Assembly (NCBI GenBank): GCA_946539945.1
Contig: CAMNHX010000087.1
Coordinates: 1 to 6,897 of the forward strand
Source of the DNA: an uncultured Desulfobulbus sp.
GTDB taxonomy: Bacteria > Desulfobacterota > Desulfobulbia > Desulfobulbales > Desulfobulbaceae
Reading direction: 5' to 3'
Length of the DNA stretch: 6,897 nucleotides
The first letter of the stretch is position 1. Every line of letters begins with the position of its first letter. The notes under the pieces were generated by a model. It did no database searches and had not been told where the DNA came from. It saw only the letters and a program-made list of their open reading frames with translations. Positions 1 to 5,879 of this stretch are shown piece by piece. Made by a program: the position numbers and the translations under genes.

Positions 1-575
1 TTTCCTACGGCAAGAAGGAAAACAAGATGGGCATCCGCGCCTCCTCCACCCGGGAACTGATCATGAAGGACTGCCGCATCCCGAAAGACCGGTTGGTGGG
101 GCGGCGCGGCACAGGCTTTATTACAGTGATGAAAACCCTTGACCTGTCCCGCCCCAGCATTGCTTCTCTGGGCGTAGGACTGGCGCAGGCTGCCCTGGAT
201 GAAGCAGTTCTTTACGCCAAGCAGCGCGTGCAGTTTGAGCGCCCCATCATTTCCTTTCAGGCAGTGCAGCACATACTGGCTGACATGGCCATCCAGACCG
301 AGGCAGCCCGCGCTCTGGTCTATGCAGCAGCCCGCCACATTGACCAATATCCCAAAGATATGTCCAAAGCCTCATCCATGTGCAAGGTCTTTGCCACGGA
401 CACGGCCATGAAGGTGACTACAGATGCGGTGCAGGTTTTAGGCGGCTACGGCTACATGAAGGAGTATCCGGTGGAAAAGATGATGCGTGACGCCAAGATC
501 CTCCAGATCTACGAAGGCACTAACCAGATTCAGCGCAACGTCATTGGCCAGGAACTGAACAAGGAATATTCCTGA
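1..575 (+). CDS. Acyl-CoA dehydrogenase, C-terminal half (5'-truncated by window edge)
   Basis: This is a flavoenzyme of the acyl-CoA dehydrogenase (ACAD) family, which interconverts acyl-CoA and trans-2-enoyl-CoA with FAD and exchanges electrons with ETF. The frame is open from the window start (first full codon at 3), and the ATG at 27 is internal: 'MGIRASSTREL' is the usual mid-protein ACAD motif. About 190 residues are visible of a usual ~380, so roughly the N-terminal half is missing. Visible hallmarks are an 'R-x-x-x-A-S-L-G-V-G-L-A-Q-A-A-L' helix, 'QFERPIISFQAVQ' (more often QFGKPI), 'VLGGYGYMKEYPVEKMMRDA' and 'QIYEGTNQIQR'. The Glu in the last motif (codon 513-515) aligns with the catalytic base of short- and medium-chain ACADs. 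etfB starts 4 nt after the stop, so ETF is its likely redox partner. The acyl chain length used cannot be read from this half; a butyryl-CoA dehydrogenase or enoyl-CoA reductase role is possible. Confidence 0.95.
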   Translation, partial: SYGKKENKMGIRASSTRELIMKDCRIPKDRLVGRRGTGFITVMKTLDLSRPSIASLGVGLAQAALDEAVLYAKQRVQFERPIISFQAVQHILADMAIQTEAARALVYAAARHIDQYPKDMSKASSMCKVFATDTAMKVTTDAVQVLGGYGYMKEYPVEKMMRDAKILQIYEGTNQIQRNVIGQELNKEYS

Positions 576-579
576 TCCC

Positions 580-1359
580 ATGCATATCATCGTTTGCATC
601 AAACAGGTGCCGGATGCCAAGGATGTCCGCATGGATCCCCGCACCAACACCCTGTCCCGCGATGGGGTGGAATCCATCATGAATCCCTACGACCGCCACG
701 CGCTGGAAGAGGCGGTTGTAATCCGGGAAAAGCTGGGGGGCACAGTCACAGTCCTGACCATGGGGCCTCCCCAGGCTGAATCCATGCTACGCGAAGCCAT
801 TGCCTGCGGCGCAGATACCGGGGTTCTGGTCTCTGATCGGGCTGTTGCCGGAGCAGATACCTGGGCGACTTCCTATGCGCTGGCCCAGGCCATTCGCACC
901 CTGCCAGCAGCTGATCTCGTCATCTGCGGCAAACAGGCCATTGACGGTGATACCGCCCAGGTCGGGCCAGGACTGGCCTGTCGTTTGCAAGTACCCTATG
1001 CCACCTGCGTGCAGAAAACCCGCGAGGTGACTGCTGATCATATTGAAGTGGAGCGCATGATGGACGACGGCTTTGACGTGGTTCGCTTGCCGCTTCCTGC
1101 CCTGATGACTGTGGTCAAGGATATCAATGAACCGCGTGTCGCCTCTCTCAAGGGCAAGATGAAGGCCAAAAAGGCTGTCTGCACAGTCCTGTCTGCCCAG
1201 GACATTAACGCGGATCCCAAGTGCATAGGGCTGGCCGGTTCACCGACTAAGGTTGTGCGGGTCTTCTCGCCTGAAGCCCGTGGTGATCGCAAAATCTTCA
1301 GCGGCACGGTGCAGGACCAGGTCAGCCAGTTGGTGGACAGCCTGCGCTCCTTTCTGTAA
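580..1359 (+). CDS. etfB: Electron transfer flavoprotein, beta subunit (probable bifurcating type)
   Basis: This is the beta subunit (259 aa, normal length) of the heterodimeric electron transfer flavoprotein that serves the adjacent acyl-CoA dehydrogenase. It opens with 'MHIIVCIKQVPDAKDVRMD', followed by 'NPYDRHALEEA' (residues 35-45), both typical of EtfB/FixA. Residues 117-130, 'GKQAIDGDTAQVGP', match the nucleotide-binding loop I associate with EtfBs that hold a second FAD and bind NAD(H), as in Acidaminococcus, Megasphaera and Acetobacterium. Mitochondrial-type EtfBs, which bind AMP, usually read 'DDxxQTG' here. Residues 158-198 hold the ETF-beta signature with 'PLPALMTVVKDINEPR' and end in 'KMKAKK'. 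Start: an AAGGA at 561-565 lies 14 nt upstream, a rather long spacing. The ACAD stop is 4 nt away, which suggests translational coupling. The family assignment is firm; the bifurcating type is inferred from motifs. Confidence 0.95.
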   Translation: MHIIVCIKQVPDAKDVRMDPRTNTLSRDGVESIMNPYDRHALEEAVVIREKLGGTVTVLTMGPPQAESMLREAIACGADTGVLVSDRAVAGADTWATSYALAQAIRTLPAADLVICGKQAIDGDTAQVGPGLACRLQVPYATCVQKTREVTADHIEVERMMDDGFDVVRLPLPALMTVVKDINEPRVASLKGKMKAKKAVCTVLSAQDINADPKCIGLAGSPTKVVRVFSPEARGDRKIFSGTVQDQVSQLVDSLRSFL

Positions 1360-1380
1360 CAGAATTCCGTCCTTTCCCCT

Positions 1381-2571
1381 ATGCTGCATATAAACACAGA
1401 AAAATGCACGGCCTGCGGCGTTTGCGAAGGCAGTTGCGCCTTTGGCGCCATCGCAGTGCAGGACGACTGCGCTGTGGTCAACGACCAGTGCCGCCTCTGC
1501 GGGGCCTGTGTGGATAACTGTCCGAGCGGCGCATTGTCCATGGAAGTCGCCGAAACGCGGCAGCAGGATGATTTGACCGCCTATCACGGCATTATGGTTT
1601 TTGCCGAATGTCGCCACGGCGTGCTGGCTCCGGTGGTACACGAGCTTTTGGGCATTGGCCGCAAGCTGGCGGACCAGCGGGGGGTGTCGCTGTCCGTGGT
1701 TGTTTTGGGACATGAGCTGGACCAGTATGCGCCAAGCTTGATCGCCTCTGGCGCGGATACGGTGCTTTTGGCACAGCACGAGGCTCTGCTGCAGTTCCGG
1801 GAAGATATGTACGCAGGCATTCTGACCCGCATCATCCGTGAACGCAAGCCGGAGGTGGTGCTGGCAGGAGCAACCGCCATTGGCCGTTCCGTGATTCCCT
1901 ATGTGGCTACCCTGCTGGGCACAGGTCTGACTGCTGACTGCACAGGGTTGAGCATCCGGGAGGAGGACGGTATGCTGTTGCAGACCCGTCCAGCCTTTGG
2001 CGGCAACATCATGGCCACCATTGAATGCCCGAACACCCGGCCCCAAATGGCGACTGTGCGGCCCAAGGTCATGGCTCCGGCAGAACCGGATCCTGGCCGC
2101 AAGGGCGAAGTGGTGCAAGTGGCTGTCACAGCTGAAGAGGCGGTTTCTGCAAGCGAGGTGTTGGAGAGTGTCAAGAGCGAGGCGGATCAGGTCAACATTC
2201 AAGAAATGGAGGCACTGGTTGCTGGTGGGCGTGGTTTGGGTTCGGAAAGGGGTTTTGCGCTCCTGCGCGAGTTGGCAACTGAACTCAATGCTGCTGTGGC
2301 GGCGTCCCGTGCAGCAGTGGATTCTGGCTGGATTCCCTATCCCTACCAGGTCGGGCAGACCGGCAAAACGGTCAGTCCCAAGCTGTATATTGCCTGCGGC
2401 ATTTCCGGCGCGGTGCAGCACATGGTGGGTATGCAGTCTTCCAAGGTGATTGTTGCCATCAACCGGGATGCGGACGCGCCCATTTTCAACGTCGCCACCT
2501 ACGGTCTGGTGGGCGATCTCTATGAGATTGTTCCCGAACTCATCAAACAGCTGCGGGAGGCCAAAAAATGA
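1381..2571 (+). CDS. etfA: Electron transfer flavoprotein, alpha subunit, with N-terminal 2x[4Fe-4S] ferredoxin domain
   Basis: This 396-aa protein is larger than a plain EtfA (about 310-340 aa) because residues 1-55 form a bacterial-type ferredoxin domain. Two complete motifs are present: C9-x2-C12-x2-C15-x3-C19 and C37-x2-C40-x2-C43-x3-C47-P. The ETF alpha domain follows, with '[11 protein letters not shown]' (182-192), '[20 protein letters not shown]' (199-218) and the C-terminal FAD fold: 'GRGLGS' (283-288), '[13 protein letters not shown]' (307-319), 'QVGQTGK' (323-329), '[10 protein letters not shown]' (338-347) and 'NRDADAPIF' (361-369). This layout matches CarE of the Acetobacterium caffeyl-CoA reductase complex and LctC of the lactate dehydrogenase-Etf complex. 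The extra clusters could pass low-potential electrons between the flavins and an external ferredoxin. The start is set by the ferredoxin N-terminus, but no clear Shine-Dalgarno precedes it in the 21-nt gap after etfB. The end overlaps fabG by 4 nt. Confidence 0.95.
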   Translation: MLHINTEKCTACGVCEGSCAFGAIAVQDDCAVVNDQCRLCGACVDNCPSGALSMEVAETRQQDDLTAYHGIMVFAECRHGVLAPVVHELLGIGRKLADQRGVSLSVVVLGHELDQYAPSLIASGADTVLLAQHEALLQFREDMYAGILTRIIRERKPEVVLAGATAIGRSVIPYVATLLGTGLTADCTGLSIREEDGMLLQTRPAFGGNIMATIECPNTRPQMATVRPKVMAPAEPDPGRKGEVVQVAVTAEEAVSASEVLESVKSEADQVNIQEMEALVAGGRGLGSERGFALLRELATELNAAVAASRAAVDSGWIPYPYQVGQTGKTVSPKLYIACGISGAVQHMVGMQSSKVIVAINRDADAPIFNVATYGLVGDLYEIVPELIKQLREAKK

Positions 2572-3314
2572 GCGAGGACAGGCGGATTGCGCTGGTCACA
2601 GGCGGCAGTCGCGGGATTGGCCGGGCTGTCTGTGTGCGGCTGGCCAGAATGGGGATGCGGGTTGGGATCAACTTTGTTTCCCGTCCGGAAGCGGCAGAAG
2701 AAACCCTGCGTTTGGTGCGGGAAGCGGGTAGCGAGGGTTTTCTGGCTCCCTTTGATGTTGCCGACACTGTGGCTGTTCAGGACCGGATTAAGGCCATTCT
2801 GGATCAGGAAGGCCGGATTGACGTTCTGATCAATAACGCGGGCATCACCCGGGATGGTCTTATGGCCCGGATGGCAGAAGCAGACTGGGACGCCGTGCTG
2901 AACACGAACCTGAAAAGCGCCTTTCTGTGCAGCAAGGCGGTGATGCGTACCATGATGAAACAGAAATGGGGGCGCATCATCCATATCGCCTCTGTTGTTG
3001 GCTGCATGGGCAATGCCGGGCAGGTAAACTATGCCGCAGCCAAGGCTGGTCTGACAGGGCTGGCCAAATCCATGGCCCGGGAACTGGCCAGTCGAGGTGT
3101 GACAGTCAACTGTATTGCACCGGGCTTTATTGTCACGGACATGACAGCCGCCTTGCCCGCAGAGGTGCAGGACAGTCTGAAAGCGCAAATCCCGCTCGGT
3201 ATGCTGGGAACGCCTGACGATGTGGCTGCTGCCGTGGCCTTTCTGGCCTCGGAGGACAGCCGCTACATCACCGGGCAAACCCTGCACGTCAACGGCGGAA
3301 TGTTCATGCCGTAA
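2568..3314 (+). CDS. fabG: 3-oxoacyl-[acyl-carrier-protein] reductase
   Basis: FabG is a cytosolic short-chain dehydrogenase that reduces 3-ketoacyl-ACP to 3-hydroxyacyl-ACP in each fatty-acid elongation cycle. The 248-aa product has the usual length. It carries the dinucleotide-binding 'TGGSRGIG' (11-18), 'NNAGITRD' (89-96) and the catalytic residues N114, S142, Y155 and K159 (Y-x3-K within 'NYAAAKAG'). The C-terminus 'YITGQTLHVNGGMFMP' is typical of FabG. The assignment as FabG rather than a generic SDR rests on these motifs and on acpP and fabF following. The ATG overlaps the etfA stop in an ATGA arrangement, with a good Shine-Dalgarno (GGGAGG, 2555-2560) 7 nt upstream inside etfA, so translation is probably coupled. 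In other bacteria fabG usually follows fabH or fabD; here etfA lies directly before it. A role in reducing 3-ketoacyl-CoA for the ACAD pathway is possible but not shown. Confidence 0.95.
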   Translation: MSEDRRIALVTGGSRGIGRAVCVRLARMGMRVGINFVSRPEAAEETLRLVREAGSEGFLAPFDVADTVAVQDRIKAILDQEGRIDVLINNAGITRDGLMARMAEADWDAVLNTNLKSAFLCSKAVMRTMMKQKWGRIIHIASVVGCMGNAGQVNYAAAKAGLTGLAKSMARELASRGVTVNCIAPGFIVTDMTAALPAEVQDSLKAQIPLGMLGTPDDVAAAVAFLASEDSRYITGQTLHVNGGMFMP

Positions 3315-3322
3315 GTATAAGC

Positions 3323-3348
3323 TGCACAGCGGCATTCAGCCCTGTGCA
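3323..3348 (+). other. Hairpin in the fabG-acpP gap
   Basis: TGCACAG (3323-3329) pairs with CTGTGCA (3342-3348). Inside it, GGC (3331-3333) pairs with GCC (3339-3341) after a single bulged C at 3330, leaving the loop ATTCA. That is 10 base pairs in total. No T run follows directly (the nearest, TTTTT, is at 3374-3378), so it is not a standard intrinsic terminator. It could be an RNA-processing or stability element that separates acpP expression from fabG, or a weak attenuator. It lies in non-coding sequence, so the pairing is not forced by codons. Confidence 0.5.
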
Positions 3349-3380
3349 AGAACCTTGAATCCAAGTTTGTACCTTTTTGT

Positions 3381-3386
3381 GGGAGA
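3381..3386 (+). promoter_or_regulatory. Ribosome binding site that fixes the acpP start
   Basis: GGGAGA lies 5 nt upstream of the ATG at 3392. It supports that ATG over an in-frame TTG at 3377, which would add five residues absent from the ACP family and would bury the Shine-Dalgarno inside the coding region. Confidence 0.8.
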
Positions 3387-3391
3387 AGATC

Positions 3392-3625
3392 ATGGCAGTA
3401 GAAGACAAGATGATTGACATTATTGTGGACCAGCTCAGCGTTGACCGCGAGAAAGTGGTTCCGGAAGCCTCCTTTGTGAACGATTTGGGCGCTGATTCCT
3501 TGGACTTGGTCGAGCTGATCATGGCCATGGAAGAAGAGTTTGACGTGGAGATCCCGGACGAAGAGGCGGAGAAGATCACCACTGTCCAGAAGGCCATTGA
3601 GTATGTGGCAAAACTGCAAAAGTAA
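3392..3625 (+). CDS. acpP: Acyl carrier protein
   Basis: ACP is a small acidic cytosolic protein that carries growing acyl chains as thioesters on a 4'-phosphopantetheine arm. The product is 77 aa, the standard length. The attachment serine is S36 in '[13 protein letters not shown]', the canonical D-S-L motif at the start of helix II. The acidic helix II/III region, '[19 protein letters not shown]', is typical and forms the surface recognised by FabG, FabF and other partners. The start at 3392 is chosen for family length and its Shine-Dalgarno. The gene lies between fabG and fabF in the common fatty-acid cluster order. A 77-nt leader with a hairpin precedes it, the longest gap between fabG and rpiB. 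That would suit separate tuning of this usually abundant protein, though I found no convincing promoter there. Confidence 0.97.
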   Translation: MAVEDKMIDIIVDQLSVDREKVVPEASFVNDLGADSLDLVELIMAMEEEFDVEIPDEEAEKITTVQKAIEYVAKLQK

Positions 3626-3637
3626 ACAGGGATTGTC

Positions 3638-4876
3638 GTGAAGAGACGGGTCGTTGTCACGGGAATCGGACTGGTGACTCCGCTGGCCGTGGGCCTCACG
3701 CCCACGTGGGAGTCCTTGATTGCCGGAAAAAGCGGAGTCGGGCCGATTACCCGCTTTGATGCTGCTGGCTATCCTTCGCAGATTGCCGCAGAGGTCAAAG
3801 ATTTTGACGTTGAGGCTTTTTTTGACAAGAAGCAGGCCAAAAATCTTGATCTCTTTGTCCGTTACGGCGTGGCAGCAGCAGACTTGGCCTGGCAGGACAG
3901 CGGCCTGTCCATAACGGACGAAAACCGCGAACAGGTGGGGGTGATCACCGGTTGCGGTATGGGTGGTCTTCCCACCATCGAGGAGTACAACCAGGTGGTG
4001 GTGGAACGCGGGCCGCGCAAGATTACGCCGTTTTTTATCCCGCGTGTCATTCCCAACATGGTGTCTGGCCAGATTTCCATCAGGCTGGGCTGCAAGGGGC
4101 CAAACCTCTCCCAGACCACGGCCTGCGCTGCCGGAACCCATGCAGTGGGCGAGGCATTCCGGCATATTGCGTATGGCGACTGTGATGCGATGATCACCGG
4201 GGGCGCGGAATCTGTCATCTGTCCTCTGACTGTGGGCGGTTTTGCCGCCATGAAGGCGCTTTCCACCCGCAACGATGATCCAGAGGCTGCCAGCCGCCCC
4301 TTTGACCAGGATCGCGATGGCTTTGTCATTGGCGAGGGTTCTGGAATGTTGGTACTGGAAGAGCTTGAAGCGGCCCGTAAGCGGAAGGCCCGCATCTATG
4401 CGGAGGTCATAGGCTTTGGCATGTCCAGCGACGCTTCCCACATCACTGCGCCGCCAGAAGACGGCGAAGGTGCGATCCGCTGTATGCGGATGGCGCTCCG
4501 GGATGCCCGGGTCAACCCTGAAGAGGTCAGCTACATCAACGCTCATGGCACTTCCACCTCGCTGAACGACCGTTGCGAGACCCGGGCAATCAAGGCTGTC
4601 TTTGGCGAACACGCCTACAAACTGGCGGTCAGCTCCACCAAGTCCATGACCGGACACCTCCTGGGCGCGGCTGGCGGCATTGAAGCGGCCTTCACAGTTC
4701 TGGCCCTGTACCACAGTCTGATTCCGCCCACCATCAATCTGGACCAGCCCAGCCCGGAATGCGATCTGGATTACGTGCCGAAAACAGCGCGGCAGCAGCG
4801 CTTGGAAGTGGCCCTGTCCAACTCCTTTGGCTTTGGCGGGACCAACGGTGTGCTGGTGTTCCGGCGTTTCGCCTGA
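3638..4876 (+). CDS. fabF: 3-oxoacyl-[acyl-carrier-protein] synthase II
   Basis: FabF is the condensing enzyme that extends acyl-ACP by two carbons using malonyl-ACP. At 412 aa it has the same length as E. coli FabF. The Cys-His-His triad is intact: C163 in 'TTACAAGTH', H303 in '[11 protein letters not shown]' and H340 in '[13 protein letters not shown]', with the supporting lysine K335. The C-terminal gating loop '[11 protein letters not shown]' (394-404) is present. The catalytic Cys makes it a true elongating synthase rather than a chain-length factor or decarboxylase-only variant. The start is GTG at 3638, giving '[16 protein letters not shown]', the standard FabF N-terminus, with AGGGA (3628-3632) 5 nt upstream. 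It lies 12 nt after acpP, so the two are almost certainly cotranscribed. FabF-family members also occur in polyketide pathways, but this neighbourhood points to primary lipid synthesis. Confidence 0.97.
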   Translation: MKRRVVVTGIGLVTPLAVGLTPTWESLIAGKSGVGPITRFDAAGYPSQIAAEVKDFDVEAFFDKKQAKNLDLFVRYGVAAADLAWQDSGLSITDENREQVGVITGCGMGGLPTIEEYNQVVVERGPRKITPFFIPRVIPNMVSGQISIRLGCKGPNLSQTTACAAGTHAVGEAFRHIAYGDCDAMITGGAESVICPLTVGGFAAMKALSTRNDDPEAASRPFDQDRDGFVIGEGSGMLVLEELEAARKRKARIYAEVIGFGMSSDASHITAPPEDGEGAIRCMRMALRDARVNPEEVSYINAHGTSTSLNDRCETRAIKAVFGEHAYKLAVSSTKSMTGHLLGAAGGIEAAFTVLALYHSLIPPTINLDQPSPECDLDYVPKTARQQRLEVALSNSFGFGGTNGVLVFRRFA

Positions 4877-4891
4877 ACGCGGGAGACTGTC

Positions 4892-5317
4892 ATGACAATT
4901 GGCATAGCCTCGGATCATGGCGGTTTTGCGATCAAGACCGCGCTTATTCCCTTTTTGCAGGACTTGGGGCATGAGGTGCGGGATCTGGGCTGTGACAGCG
5001 AAGATTCGGTGAACTATCCTGATTTTGCGGATAAACTCTGTCTGGCAATGCGAGACGGTCTCTTTGAGTGTGGCATTCTGCTCTGCGGCACAGGTCTGGG
5101 GATGTCCATGGTGGCAAACCGCTACCGGCATATCCGGGCCGCCCTGTGTCACGACGCCTTCACTGCCCGTTTGAGCAGGGAACACAACAATGCCAACGTA
5201 CTCTGTCTGGGCGGGAGGGTGCTGGGTCTGGAACTGGCCCAGGATATTGTCGCGGTCTGGCTGGCCACCGAGTTTGCCGGTGGTCGGCATCAGAACCGGA
5301 TCAACCTGTTTTGCTGA
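4892..5317 (+). CDS. rpiB: Ribose-5-phosphate isomerase B
   Basis: RpiB interconverts ribose 5-phosphate and ribulose 5-phosphate in the non-oxidative pentose phosphate pathway. The 141-aa protein is near the usual length (about 145-150). It opens with 'MTIGIASDHGGFAIK', where D8-H9 is the conserved sugar-ring-opening pair. The catalytic thiol is C65 in 'LLCGTGLGMSMVANR', followed by 'RAALCHD' and 'REHNNANVLCLGGR' with the conserved His at 98. Shine-Dalgarno GGGAGA (4881-4886) is 5 nt upstream of the ATG, and the gap after fabF is 15 nt, so it is probably the last gene of that transcription unit; a terminator follows. Its product ribulose 5-phosphate is also a substrate of the riboflavin pathway (RibB step), whose ribD lies downstream. 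The RpiB/LacAB family includes allose- and galactose-phosphate isomerases, but the chromosomal context favours RpiB. Confidence 0.93.
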   Translation: MTIGIASDHGGFAIKTALIPFLQDLGHEVRDLGCDSEDSVNYPDFADKLCLAMRDGLFECGILLCGTGLGMSMVANRYRHIRAALCHDAFTARLSREHNNANVLCLGGRVLGLELAQDIVAVWLATEFAGGRHQNRINLFC

Positions 5318-5339
5318 AGTGCAGGTCCAGCGCGTTGAG

Positions 5340-5375
5340 AAGCCGGCAAGCCCCTTTGGGCAGCCGGCTTTTTTT
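5340..5375 (+). terminator. Rho-independent terminator after rpiB
   Basis: AAGCCGGC (5340-5347) pairs with GCCGGCTT (5363-5370). An inner stem GCCC (5350-5353) pairs with GGGC (5358-5361) around the loop CTTT, leaving an AA/A internal bulge. A run of seven T (5369-5375) overlaps the end of the stem. This is a strong intrinsic terminator for the unit ending with rpiB, located 22 nt after its stop. Confidence 0.93.
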
Positions 5376-5390
5376 GTGGAATTTTGCCTG

Positions 5391-5397
5391 AAAGGTG
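5391..5397 (+). promoter_or_regulatory. Ribosome binding site that fixes the nrdR start
   Basis: AAAGGTG lies 4 nt before the ATG at 5402. It rules out an in-frame TTG at 5384, which would place six extra residues ahead of the universally N-terminal zinc-ribbon motif 'MKCPYC'. Confidence 0.8.
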
Positions 5398-5401
5398 TCT
5401 C

Positions 5402-5869
5402 ATGAAATGCCCCTACTGTAGCTATAGCAATTCCCGGGTCGTTGATTCCCGGGTGAGCAAGGACAAGGCCATCATCCGCCGCCGCCGCGCCTGCGAACGC
5501 TGTGACCGGCGCTTCACCACCTTTGAGCGTGTGGAGATGATCATGCCACTTCTGGTCAAGAAGGACGGTCGCCGGGAAGCCTGGGATCGGCGCAAGCTGA
5601 CCGCAGGTCTGGAAAAGGCCTGTGAAAAGCTGGCGGTAAGCGCGACAGCCATTGATGCTTTTGTGGATGCCATTGAACAGAAGGTCCAGGATCAGGGAGG
5701 CAAGGAGCTGTCCACTGCGCAGGTGGGCGAGTGGGTGATGGAGGCGCTGCCAGCCCTGAACGAGGTGGCTTATGTGCGCTTTGCTTCGGTGTATCGCCAG
5801 TTTCGCGACGTGAACGAGTTCATGGCCGAGCTGAAGCACTTTTTAGGCGAACAGGGCGCAAAGCATTGA
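5402..5869 (+). CDS. nrdR: Transcriptional repressor NrdR
   Basis: NrdR is a zinc-ribbon/ATP-cone regulator that senses ATP versus dATP and represses ribonucleotide reductase genes. The 155-aa product has the standard length. The N-terminal zinc ribbon uses C3, C6, C31 and C34 ('MKCPYCSYSN' and 'CERCDRRFTTFE'), with the basic run 'RRRRA' (26-30) between the knuckles. The ATP-cone covers about residues 48-138, starting at 'MPLLVKKDGRREAWDRRKL' and including 'VAYVRFASVYRQF' (122-134). It lies just after the rpiB terminator and 10 nt before ribD, a pairing (nrdR-ribD) common in Proteobacteria. No ribonucleotide reductase gene is in the window, and I see no NrdR-box pair upstream of this gene, so its targets lie elsewhere. 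Confidence 0.96.
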   Translation: MKCPYCSYSNSRVVDSRVSKDKAIIRRRRACERCDRRFTTFERVEMIMPLLVKKDGRREAWDRRKLTAGLEKACEKLAVSATAIDAFVDAIEQKVQDQGGKELSTAQVGEWVMEALPALNEVAYVRFASVYRQFRDVNEFMAELKHFLGEQGAKH

Positions 5870-5879
5870 AGGTTTCGGG

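Noticed and set aside
1240..2421. 393-codon open frame on the - strand opposite etfA
   Set aside because: Its translation is rich in His, Gln and Cys with no family motif, the usual look of an antisense shadow; etfA on the + strand has complete conserved motifs.
3315..3391. Possible sigma-70 promoter for acpP (TTGAAT at 3355-3360, TATAA at 3316-3320)
   Set aside because: Neither element has a matching partner at 16-18 nt spacing, so a promoter cannot be supported by sequence alone.
3263..5839. 858-codon open frame on the - strand across fabG to nrdR
   Set aside because: It lies antisense to five well-supported genes, shows no recognisable domain, and is explained by codon bias of the + strand genes.
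5870..5879. FMN riboswitch before ribD
   Set aside because: Only 10 nt separate nrdR and ribD, and no conserved RFN element fits there.
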